This document shows positions 1 through 5,540 of a stretch of DNA of 5,716 nt, piece by piece. The notes beneath the pieces were generated by a model. The model saw only the letters and a program-made list of their open reading frames with translations. It was not told the origin of the DNA and did no database searches. How positions within the stretch are numbered: the first letter of the stretch is position 1; each line of letters opens with the position of its first letter. The position numbers and the translations under genes were made by a program. The stretch is taken from positions 1 through 5,716 of the forward strand of contig JBBRYK010000123.1 in the NCBI GenBank assembly GCA_038237665.1, read 5' to 3'. This stretch comes from JBBRYK01 sp038237665. Its GTDB lineage: Bacteria; Actinomycetota; Thermoleophilia; Gaiellales; Gaiellaceae.

Positions 1-70
1 CGCAACCCTCGGAGACGGGAAAGCCGCGTGCGCACAGGTTCCAAGGTAGACCCCACCGGTCGCTCTGTCA

Positions 71-120
71 TCAGCCGGTCAGCTGATCCGCAAGGGCCGA
101 AAGATCGGCCAACCGGCTGA
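71..120. repeat. Nested inverted repeat, 9-bp outer stem
   Basis: TCAGCCGGT at 71-79 is the exact reverse complement of ACCGGCTGA at 112-120. It encloses a second perfect 5-bp stem, GGCCG (95-99) with CGGCC (106-110), around a six-base loop. A competing hairpin, ATCAGC (70-75) with GCTGAT (82-87), reuses five bases of the left outer arm. There is no following T run, so it does not look like an intrinsic terminator. Confidence 0.6.
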
Positions 121-140
121 AGGCAAGATCGCCGGTGCGG

Positions 141-191
141 CCGACGATTTACGGGCGGCGCAGGCTTACGGTCGTCGGTGTCAGCACACCG
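141..191. repeat. Two overlapping, mutually exclusive hairpins before the ribosome binding site
   Basis: CCGACGA (141-147) pairs perfectly with TCGTCGG (172-178). CGGTGT (176-181) pairs perfectly with ACACCG (186-191) over a four-base loop. Bases 176-178 belong to both stems, so only one can form fully. The second hairpin ends six bases before AAGGAG, so the choice could affect access to the ribosome binding site. Any regulatory role is inference. Confidence 0.5.
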
Positions 192-196
192 GCTAA

Positions 197-202
197 AAGG
201 AG
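197..202 (+). promoter_or_regulatory. Shine-Dalgarno of the small membrane protein
   Basis: AAGGAG lies eight bases upstream of the ATG at 211, near-ideal spacing. It decides the start against the in-frame GTG at 178, which would add eleven polar residues ahead of the first membrane segment and would itself contain this motif within the coding sequence. Confidence 0.85.
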
Positions 203-210
203 ACCTCATC

Positions 211-543
211 ATGAACACTCGAATCGCCCTGATCGTCACCGGACTCGCTTTCGGACTGTGGGAGACGGTTGACATCTTCCGCATCGACGTGCCGGCCGTC
301 GCGGCAGTCTTCGGGGCGCTGTTCCTCGGCGGCACGGCGTGGTTCTGGCGGCGTTACAGCATGAGGGCCGCCGTCACCTTGCTGTTGCTCTTCGCCTTCG
401 AGGTCGCGGTAGCGCCGACGTTGAAGCACGTATCCTCGGCGACGAAGGTCGCCGTCGTCGCTCTTGGACTCGCCGGAATCGCGTCGGCGATCGCCGTTCT
501 GGTCACTGCGCGCCGCGCTGCTTCGCGCGCGGTCACGCTCTGA
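211..543 (+). CDS. Small multi-pass membrane protein, function unknown
   Basis: A 110-residue protein that I do not recognise as a named family. It has four hydrophobic stretches suggesting membrane helices at about residues 4-20, 27-46, 52-71 and 78-99. Arginines flank them at 47-48, 52 and 101-102, and the C-terminus is short and basic. Acidic residues sit near the first helix (Glu18, Asp21, Asp26) and one glutamate is buried in the third (Glu64). The ATG is chosen because of the strong Shine-Dalgarno just ahead. No catalytic motif or signal peptidase site is evident. It is preceded by a structured leader and followed 127 bases later by the SDR gene on the same strand; the gap is long for an operon but co-transcription cannot be excluded. 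Coding is supported by the ribosome binding site and the coherent helix pattern; function is unassigned. Confidence 0.8.
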   Translation: MNTRIALIVTGLAFGLWETVDIFRIDVPAVAAVFGALFLGGTAWFWRRYSMRAAVTLLLLFAFEVAVAPTLKHVSSATKVAVVALGLAGIASAIAVLVTARRAASRAVTL

Positions 544-670
544 TTTGAGCCCGAATCCGCGGCGATCCCGGGGATGGATCGCCCGACGACGCAAGCGTGC
601 GGGCTTCCCCCGAGCAGGAACGGGGCGGCCGGGCGTTCGGGCGCACCGGCAACCGGGTAGGCGGCTCGAC
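544..670. other. Spacer between membrane protein and SDR gene
   Basis: GC-rich and without a recognised gene. GCCCG (581-585) can pair with CGGGC (600-604), but no T run follows, so this is not a convincing terminator. The region stays open in the SDR frame back to an ATG at 464 inside the membrane protein gene, but the extra residues are arginine/proline-rich and do not resemble an SDR N-terminus. Confidence 0.4.
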
Positions 671-1642
671 GTGGGGCAGATCGTCGTCGTTACGGGAGCG
701 TCCTCCGGAGTCGGCCGCGCGTCTGCGGTTGCGTTCGCACGCGAGGGCGCGCGCGTGGCCCTGCTCGCCCGCGGGCGAGCAGGGCTCGCGGGTGCCAAAC
801 GGGAGGTTGAGACTGCCGGGGGGCAAGGGCTCGTGCTCGAGGCGGACGTGAGCGACGCACGCGAGCTCGAGGACGCAGCGGGCCGCGTCGAGGCGGAGCT
901 CGGCCCGATCGACGTCTGGATCAACAACGCGATGGTCACGGTGTTCGCGCCGTTCGACGAGATCGAGCCCGACGAGTTCCGGCGCGTCACCGAGGTGACG
1001 TATCTCGGCTTCGTCTACGGGACGATGGCCGCGCTGAAGCGGATGAAGATGCGTGACCGGGGGACGATCGTCCAGGTGGGCTCGGCGCTCGCCTACCGCG
1101 GCATTCCGCTCCAGAGCGCCTACTGCGGCGCGAAGCACGCGATTCAGGGCTTCAACGAGTCGCTGCGCTGCGAGCTGCTGCACGAAGGCTCGAACGTGCG
1201 CCTGACGATGGTCCAGCTGCCCGCGCTGAACACGCCCCAGTTCGATCACTGCCGCTCGCGGATGCCGCGGAAGCCACACGGTTCCGCCGATCTTCCAGCC
1301 CGAGGTCGCGGCCGAGGCGATCCTCTGGGCGGCGAAGCACGCGCGGCGGGAGTCTACGTCGGCGGGCCCACGGTCGAGGCGATCGTCGGCGACAAGCTCG
1401 CTTCGGGCCTCGTCGACCGCTACCTCGCGAAGACGAACTTCGAAGCCCAGCAGACTCCTGAGCGTGCGGAGCCGACCGCGCCCGACAACCTGTTCGAGCC
1501 GCTACCGGAGGATCCGGGGGCGCACGGGCGGTTCGAAGACCGGTCGAAGCCACACAGCGTCCAGTGGTGGCTGACGTCGCACCGCGACGGGCTCTTCGCG
1601 GCGAGTGGGGCGCTGCTCGTCGGGCTCGGGCTCAGGCGGTGA
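671..1642 (+). CDS. SDR family oxidoreductase with compensated double frameshift
   Basis: An NAD(P)-dependent short-chain dehydrogenase/reductase of 323 residues as read. The Rossmann cofactor loop TGASSGVG is at residues 8-15, the NNA motif at 85-87, the catalytic serine is Ser138, and the active-site YxxxK is Tyr151/Lys155. All are in place for a classical SDR. The GTG at 671 is chosen because it puts the first beta strand (VGQIVVVTG) at the usual distance from the N-terminus; the ribosome binding site is weak (GGTAGG-like, about 12 bases upstream). After residue 203 the frame yields a Gly/Arg-rich stretch (204-227) unlike an SDR, whereas the +1 frame over 1281-1352 reads a natural sequence beginning VPPIFQPEVAAEAI and ending HARRE; the original frame then resumes at VYVGGP. 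Two nearby indels (-2 near 1278-1280, -1 near 1352) explain this exactly. The extended C-terminus ends in a hydrophobic tail (about 307-320). The substrate cannot be told. Active-site residues lie upstream of the lesion. Confidence 0.85.
   Translation: MGQIVVVTGASSGVGRASAVAFAREGARVALLARGRAGLAGAKREVETAGGQGLVLEADVSDARELEDAAGRVEAELGPIDVWINNAMVTVFAPFDEIEPDEFRRVTEVTYLGFVYGTMAALKRMKMRDRGTIVQVGSALAYRGIPLQSAYCGAKHAIQGFNESLRCELLHEGSNVRLTMVQLPALNTPQFDHCRSRMPRKPHGSADLPARGRGRGDPLGGEARAAGVYVGGPTVEAIVGDKLASGLVDRYLAKTNFEAQQTPERAEPTAPDNLFEPLPEDPGAHGRFEDRSKPHSVQWWLTSHRDGLFAASGALLVGLGLRR
1280..1351 (+). other. Wrong-frame segment within the SDR gene
   Basis: Twenty-four codons encode a Gly/Arg/Ala-rich string in the gene frame, while codons one base later (1281-1352) encode hydrophobic and acidic residues matching what SDRs of this type carry here (PPIFQPEVAAEAIL, then WAAKHARRE). 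Restoring two bases near CCACACG (1274-1280) and one G at GAGTC (1350-1354) gives a continuous normal protein with the same downstream frame. It is either sequencing/assembly error or a real compensated mutation pair. Confidence 0.8.
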
Positions 1643-1658
1643 CGCGCACCGCGCCGAC
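1638..1658 (-). repeat. Out-of-frame echo of the NlpC/P60 C-terminal codons
   Basis: On the minus strand this segment reads VGAVRVT, followed by Ala and a TGA at 1632-1634. The same seven residues end the NlpC/P60 protein (codons at 1682-1702, followed by TAA). The two 21-base copies match at 17 positions, and all four differences are synonymous. It sits 23 bases past the real stop, in another frame, and overlaps the SDR stop codon on the other strand. It may be a relic of a duplicated gene end, or chance in a Val/Ala/Arg-rich, GC-rich context. Confidence 0.4.
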
Positions 1659-1663
1659 TGAAA

Positions 1664-1673
1664 CGACCGGTCG
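1664..1673. repeat. 10-bp palindrome between convergent genes
   Basis: CGACCGGTCG is a perfect palindrome in the 36-base gap between the SDR stop (1640-1642) and the NlpC/P60 stop (1679-1681). Without a loop or a T run it is a poor intrinsic terminator. It could be a protein-binding site or chance; no other terminator is visible for either gene. Confidence 0.3.
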
Positions 1674-1678
1674 ACCCC

Positions 1679-2689
1679 TTAGGTGACTCTCACGGCCCCG
1701 ACGTAGCCGAGCGCGTACTGAGGATCGGATAGCGCCGAGATCTTCACGACGTCGCCGGTGTGCGGCGCGTGGATGAACATGCCGTTCCCGATGTACATGC
1801 CCTCGTGGCCGGGACCGTAGGAGTGCATGTGGAAGAAGACGAGGTCGCCGGGCCGCAGCGCGTCGTTCGGCCCGAGCCGGCGGCCGACGTTCCACTGGTA
1901 GCCGGTGAAGTGGGGCAACGAGAGCCCGAGCTGGCCGTAGACGTACATGACGAGCCCCGAGCAGTCGAAGCCGCCGGAGGGGCTTGCGCCGCCCCAGACG
2001 TACGGCGTGCCGAGGAACCGCTCCGCGAGCACGACCGCGTGGACGCCCGCCGGGCTCCCCGCTGGGATCGCGAGGCCGGCTCCCGCGAACGGCTCGGGGG
2101 TCGAGGAAAGGCCGGGGATGCGCGTGCCGCTCAGTCCGAGCACGACCCACGGCATCGCCGCCTGCGCGGTCTGTGTCCGCTGCGCCGCCGCGCGGGCGAG
2201 GCCGACGAGGATCTGCGTCCCCGCCGGAAGGGCGCCGTATCGAGCGCCGAGGAACACGCGCAGGCCGACGACACCGCTCGTGCGCTTGTCCGCGCCCGGG
2301 ATCGTCGCCTGCTGCAGGACGACGGCGTAGTCGCTGCTGTCGAGTGAGAAGATCTGGTTCGCGGCCGCGTCGCGCCGCAGTCCGTCCACGACGAGGTTCT
2401 CGACCTTGGCGCCCGCCGTGCCACTGGCCGGGAGGAAGAGCCGGTCGACCTGGATCCGCCCGCCGAGGATCGAGACGTGCTCGAGGGTGACGCCGTCCGC
2501 AGTCGCCTTGGACGAGACGACCGACAGCACCGAGCCGTCGGTCGGATACGCGAACATCCCGGTGCCGGCGCGGCGCACGAGGGTCCCGTCGGCCTGGCGA
2601 ATCTCGGCCAGCCCGAGGCTGTCCGCCGCCCCCGCGGCCGGGGCGAAGACGAGCGCGACACAGCTCGCGACAAGCAGGCGCCGAAGCAT
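1679..2689 (-). CDS. Secreted NlpC/P60 (C40) family peptidase
   Basis: A 336-residue exported protein, probably a peptidoglycan endopeptidase cutting within stem peptides (family role). Residues 1-21 form a signal peptide: basic MLRR, hydrophobic core, then APAAGA before the likely cleavage. Residues about 22-195 are a beta-rich domain I cannot assign. The C-terminal NlpC/P60 domain spans about 215-336: TPYVWGGASPSGGFDCSG holds nucleophile Cys243, GHEGMYIG holds His295 and FIHAPH holds His307, completing the expected Cys-His-His set. GDLVFF (281-286) is also typical of the fold. The ATG at 2689 fits the signal peptide. It lies 17 bases after the TAG of the upstream gene and has no visible Shine-Dalgarno (CCTCCCC precedes it), so translation may depend on coupling. 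It is the last gene of the minus-strand array and converges on the SDR gene. The family call is firm; the substrate is unknown. Confidence 0.93.
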   Translation of the reverse strand: MLRRLLVASCVALVFAPAAGAADSLGLAEIRQADGTLVRRAGTGMFAYPTDGSVLSVVSSKATADGVTLEHVSILGGRIQVDRLFLPASGTAGAKVENLVVDGLRRDAAANQIFSLDSSDYAVVLQQATIPGADKRTSGVVGLRVFLGARYGALPAGTQILVGLARAAAQRTQTAQAAMPWVVLGLSGTRIPGLSSTPEPFAGAGLAIPAGSPAGVHAVVLAERFLGTPYVWGGASPSGGFDCSGLVMYVYGQLGLSLPHFTGYQWNVGRRLGPNDALRPGDLVFFHMHSYGPGHEGMYIGNGMFIHAPHTGDVVKISALSDPQYALGYVGAVRVT

Positions 2690-2706
2690 GCGGGGAGGAT
2701 AGTCCG

Positions 2707-4449
2707 CTAGCGCGGTCGGCGCGGACGCCTGGACGACACGGCCGCGGAGAAGATCGGCGTCGAGGCGTTCCACGCGTCTACCGCCTGCGCTGCGTAGACG
2801 TAGACGCCGCGGTGGCGGAGCCGGTCGGCGCACGTGACCGAGGCGGTGAGGCAGATCCGCTGGACGTCCGGCGCCGCCGGATCGAACGCCGCGCCGCCGC
2901 GGTGCCTGAAGACGGCGAACGCGCGGATCCTCGGATCGACGGTGCGCCCGAGCCGGATCCAGACCCGCCGTCCGCGCGCTTTGACGTCGATCGAGACGGG
3001 CGGCGCCGGCCGCAGCAAGTCCGCGAATGCATTGCGCATGAACTGCTGCACCCGCGGATCCGGCGCCTGCCGATGACCCTGAGCTTCGAGCGCGAACGCG
3101 TCGAGCGCCCAGCTGAACTGGAGCGAGCCCGAGCTGAAGATGCGCGCGCCGGAGGACGCCGTGTACCGCACCGCATCTGCCGGCCCGGAGGCGCCGTCGT
3201 GGTGGAAGAGCACTGTCAGCCCCGGCTTCCGGCACGCCTCGGGCACATAGGACGGAACCGAATCCCACTCCCGCCCGACCAGGTCCGGCAGCACCGTTCC
3301 GGCGCCGAGCCCGGTTCCGCTCAGCCACGGATCCGCAGCCCCCGTCGCGGTCACGACGTAGTCGAGCTGCGGCTCGCCCGAGTGGCGAAAGCCGCCCTGG
3401 TGCTGCACGCCCATGAGCGCGCACTCGAAGCGGGGCGGAACGAGCTCGCGGAAGAGCATGGTCTTCAGCGTCCAGTCCGGATTCGGATCGGCGGCCGACT
3501 TGTAGCCCACGATCGTGCGGCCATCGTCCTCGTAGCGCACCTGCCAGTATGCGTCGTTCGCGCCCATGAACGCGAGGTTCGTCCCGGCGTCGCGAGCGAC
3601 ATCGAACCCGTCGCGCATCTCCTTCGTCCAGTACTCGTCGTGGCCCGCGTCGACGACGAGGCGGTGACGCAGGAGTCCCGCAGGGTCGAGGTGGGTGTCT
3701 AGGTCGGTCTGATATGAGACGTCGTAGCCCTCGCGCTCGAGGAAGCGAACGAGCTGGATCTCCCAGGCGAGCGGCGACTGGCCGAGCTGCGCGTATGGGC
3801 GGTCGAACGAGACGCGGTTCGCGGCCGTCCCCTCCGTGCTGTTGAAGTTGTAGAGGCTCTTGCCACCCCAGCCGTTGTACGCCTCCCACGTGTTGACGGG
3901 AACCTGCACGAGGACCTGCGAGTCCGCCCCGGTCGGGTTGCGGACGACGAAGAACACGTCGTCTACGCGGCCGGCCTGGGGTCCGTTGGTGAGAGCTAGC
4001 TGCGCGAGGTAGTAGCCGCTGACCGCGTCGGCCGGAACAGTCACGACATCGGTCACGGGTAGGCCGGCGCGCACCCGTCCGGTGGAGGGCTCGGGCGCGG
4101 GTGCTCCTCGCGGTGCCCCGGCCTCGTCGACGGCGCACCCAGGGACACAGCCGACCAGCCTGCCTCCGGCGCCGTGGTACCAACCGAGGCGGTACACGCG
4201 CACGAGGTAGCGGGCCGGCGGCGTGGTGGCGACGTGCAGGTGGAGGATCTCGCCGGGCGCGAGCGACGTCTCCGACGTGTAGCCCTCGATCGCCGGAGGA
4301 TCGGCCGCGGCGGCAATCCAGGAAGGGGCGCCGGGGCGCGCGTTCTCGACCTGGATGGGGTTGGGCCCGGCTGCAAGGGCGTGGTCGCCCGTCGCAAGCG
4401 CGAGCAGCCCGCAGAGCGCCACGATAATTCCCCACCGTCCCACCGCCAA
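2707..4449 (-). CDS. Secreted N,N-dimethylformamidase large-subunit-like protein
   Basis: A 580-residue exported protein. Residues 1-27 look like a signal peptide (Arg5, hydrophobic core 8-20, ALAAG before cleavage). Residues about 40-170 form a beta-sandwich-like N-terminal region (YTSETSLAPGE, then YRLGWYHGAGGRLV). Residues about 178-475 resemble the C-terminal domain of the N,N-dimethylformamidase large (beta) subunit, with EAYNGWGG (189-196), VVDAGHDEYW (265-274) and AFMGANDAYWQVRYE (293-307). Tyr191, His270 and Glu272 have the spacing I recall for the iron-site residues of characterised dimethylformamidase (Tyr440, His519, Glu521), suggesting a mononuclear iron hydrolase; the substrate is unlikely to be simply dimethylformamide. 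Residues 484-572 look fibronectin-III-like, with Cys533/Cys540 as a possible disulfide, then a basic tail. The start is uncertain: TTG at 4449, or GTG at 4443 two codons on; neither has a clear Shine-Dalgarno. It begins 16 bases after the sigma gene stop. No small dimethylformamidase subunit is visible nearby. Confidence 0.85.
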   Translation of the reverse strand: MAVGRWGIIVALCGLLALATGDHALAAGPNPIQVENARPGAPSWIAAAADPPAIEGYTSETSLAPGEILHLHVATTPPARYLVRVYRLGWYHGAGGRLVGCVPGCAVDEAGAPRGAPAPEPSTGRVRAGLPVTDVVTVPADAVSGYYLAQLALTNGPQAGRVDDVFFVVRNPTGADSQVLVQVPVNTWEAYNGWGGKSLYNFNSTEGTAANRVSFDRPYAQLGQSPLAWEIQLVRFLEREGYDVSYQTDLDTHLDPAGLLRHRLVVDAGHDEYWTKEMRDGFDVARDAGTNLAFMGANDAYWQVRYEDDGRTIVGYKSAADPNPDWTLKTMLFRELVPPRFECALMGVQHQGGFRHSGEPQLDYVVTATGAADPWLSGTGLGAGTVLPDLVGREWDSVPSYVPEACRKPGLTVLFHHDGASGPADAVRYTASSGARIFSSGSLQFSWALDAFALEAQGHRQAPDPRVQQFMRNAFADLLRPAPPVSIDVKARGRRVWIRLGRTVDPRIRAFAVFRHRGGAAFDPAAPDVQRICLTASVTCADRLRHRGVYVYAAQAVDAWNASTPIFSAAVSSRRPRRPR

Positions 4450-4465
4450 GCGGGAGGCTAACGCG

Positions 4466-5497
4466 TCAGGCGGCGCGTGCCGAGGCGAGCTCGCGGCGCT
4501 CGGCCAAGCGTTGGAGCGCGCGGGCCTCGATCTGGCGCACCCGCTCCCGCGTCAGGCCCATCCGGCGGCCGATCTCCTCGAGCGATTTCGGGTCGGAGTC
4601 GCCGTCCAGGCCGTATCGCAGCTTCACGATCTCCTGCTCGCGCTCGGGAAGATCGGCGAGGGCCCGGTGCAGAGCCGTTTCCTGCAGGCTGACCTCGACC
4701 TCCTCGGCGACGTCGGACTCGCTCGGGATCAGGTCGCCCATCGCAGTGTCGTTCTCGGAGCCGATCGGCCGGTCGAGGCTCGCGACCGCCCGGGCAGCGT
4801 TCCGAACCTCGCGCACCTGTTTCAGCGGGAGCTTCGCCGACTTGGCGACCTCCTCGGCGGTCGGCGCGCGCTCGAGCTTCGCGGTCAGATCGCGCTCAGC
4901 CCTGGAGATCTTCTGCTGGCGCTCGACGATGTGTACGGGAATGCGGATCGTGCGCGCCTTATTCGCTACGCCCCGCTGCACCGCCTGGCGGATCCACCAC
5001 GTCGCGTACGTGGAGAACTTGTAGCCCCGCCGCCAGTCGAACTTCTCCACGGCGCGGATCAGCCCGATGATCCCTTCCTGGATCAGATCGAGCAGCGACA
5101 GGCCGTGACCCTGGTACTTCTTGGCGATCGAGACGACCAGGCGGAGGTTCGAGTTGATCATCCTGTCCTTCGCGTCCTTGTCGCCGCGCTCGACCAGCTT
5201 GGCGAGCTCCACCTCCTCGGCGGCGGTCAGCAGCTCCCAGCGAGCCGCCTCGTTGAGGAAGAGCTGCAGTGCGTCGGTCGTGGCGCTCGCGACCTCCCCG
5301 TTGACGTAGCCGGGGGTCTCGGCCTCGGCGCGACCGCAGTCGTCCGTGAGGTCGATCCCACGCTCCTCCAGCTGGTGCAGAAGCGCATCGGTCTCGTCGT
5401 CGTCCAGCTCCTGCGCGAGGTCGCTGAAGGCGGAGAGGTTGATGCACCCTTCTACCTCACCGCGCTCGAGCAGCGCCGTGACCCGTTCGTCCACCAT
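4466..5497 (-). CDS. RNA polymerase sigma factor, sigma-70 (RpoD/SigA) family
   Basis: A 343-residue sigma-70 protein of primary or group 2 type that directs RNA polymerase to -35/-10 promoters. Residues 1-55 resemble a short region 1.1 (LLERGEVEGC ... LEERGIDLTDD). Region 1.2 is at about 74-107, region 2 at about 110-183 including DLIQEGIIGLIRAVEKFD and YKFSTYATWWIRQAV, region 3 at about 184-268, and region 4 at about 275-335 with the HTH SLEEIGRRMGLTRERVRQIE. The -10-melting aromatics are kept (Tyr164, Trp167, Trp168). Gln171 matches E. coli Gln437, but Gln174 stands where E. coli sigma-70 has Thr440. The protein is shorter than E. coli RpoD and lacks its long acidic insert. The ATG at 5497 has only a weak GGGGA about ten bases ahead. 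It heads the minus-strand array and diverges from a GNAT gene. Whether it is the housekeeping sigma or an extra paralogue cannot be decided here, so no symbol is given. Confidence 0.93.
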   Translation of the reverse strand: MVDERVTALLERGEVEGCINLSAFSDLAQELDDDETDALLHQLEERGIDLTDDCGRAEAETPGYVNGEVASATTDALQLFLNEAARWELLTAAEEVELAKLVERGDKDAKDRMINSNLRLVVSIAKKYQGHGLSLLDLIQEGIIGLIRAVEKFDWRRGYKFSTYATWWIRQAVQRGVANKARTIRIPVHIVERQQKISRAERDLTAKLERAPTAEEVAKSAKLPLKQVREVRNAARAVASLDRPIGSENDTAMGDLIPSESDVAEEVEVSLQETALHRALADLPEREQEIVKLRYGLDGDSDPKSLEEIGRRMGLTRERVRQIEARALQRLAERRELASARAA

Positions 5498-5540
5498 GGC
5501 GACCGTATCCCCGGGCGGCGCCAGGACGTAACGTGCCCGC
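5498..5540. promoter_or_regulatory. Compact divergent promoter region between sigma factor and GNAT genes
   Basis: Only 43 bases separate the two start codons, so both promoters must overlap each other or extend into the opposing genes. On the minus strand TACGGT (5507-5502) fits TANNNT but lies only four bases before the sigma ATG, too close for a standard leader; the real sigma promoter may lie inside the GNAT gene. Confidence 0.4.
5529..5534 (+). promoter_or_regulatory. Putative -10 element of a leaderless GNAT transcript
   Basis: TAACGT fits the actinobacterial TANNNT -10 consensus, and its last T is seven bases before the G of the GTG start at 5541. That is the placement expected when transcription begins at the start codon. 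There is no Shine-Dalgarno at useful distance (AGGA at 5523-5526 is 14 bases away). The upstream 17-bp-spaced position (TATCCC) is not a good -35. Confidence 0.5.

Larger units (their letters stand above)
1..210. other. Non-coding leader region rich in inverted repeats
   Basis: I see no convincing coding sequence here. The stretch is dominated by complementary segments: ATCAGC (70-75) with GCTGAT (82-87); TCAGCCGGT (71-79) with ACCGGCTGA (112-120); GGCCG (95-99) with CGGCC (106-110); CCGACGA (141-147) with TCGTCGG (172-178); CGGTGT (176-181) with ACACCG (186-191). Several share bases and cannot form together. It ends in the Shine-Dalgarno of the small membrane protein, so if transcribed rightward it would be a 5' leader. 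No known riboswitch core could be matched by eye, and a promoter could not be placed with confidence; TACGGT at 167-172 fits the loose TANNNT -10 pattern but has no clear -35 partner. Confidence 0.5.

Noticed and set aside
30..125. Possible cyclic di-GMP-I (GEMM) riboswitch, from CACAGG, GCAAG, GGCCGAAAG...GGCC and ACCGG elements in roughly the right order
   Set aside because: The conserved core strings (GGGCAAACC and GACGCAAAGCC) are not intact and spacing is off; an Infernal search would be needed before naming it.
581..604. GCCCG/CGGGC hairpin as a terminator after the membrane protein gene
   Set aside because: Short stem with a long loop and no T run.
464..670. N-terminal extension of the SDR from the ATG at 464
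   Set aside because: It would overlap the membrane protein gene by 80 bases and add a low-complexity Arg/Pro segment before the Rossmann strand, which SDRs do not have.
1643..1678. Bidirectional terminator between the convergent SDR and NlpC/P60 genes
   Set aside because: Only a loopless 10-bp palindrome is present, without T tracts on either side.
2812..3702. Plus-strand open frame of 296 codons opposite the dimethylformamidase-like gene
   Set aside because: Arg/Glu/Val-rich antisense shadow; no recognisable motif and no plausible start signals.
1679..4435. A single 918-codon open frame on the minus strand spanning the NlpC/P60 and dimethylformamidase-like genes
   Set aside because: Only the last 336 codons look like a protein; the rest is an Arg/Ala/Pro-rich shadow of the better-supported overlapping gene, kept open by high GC. 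The signal peptide at 2689 marks the true start.
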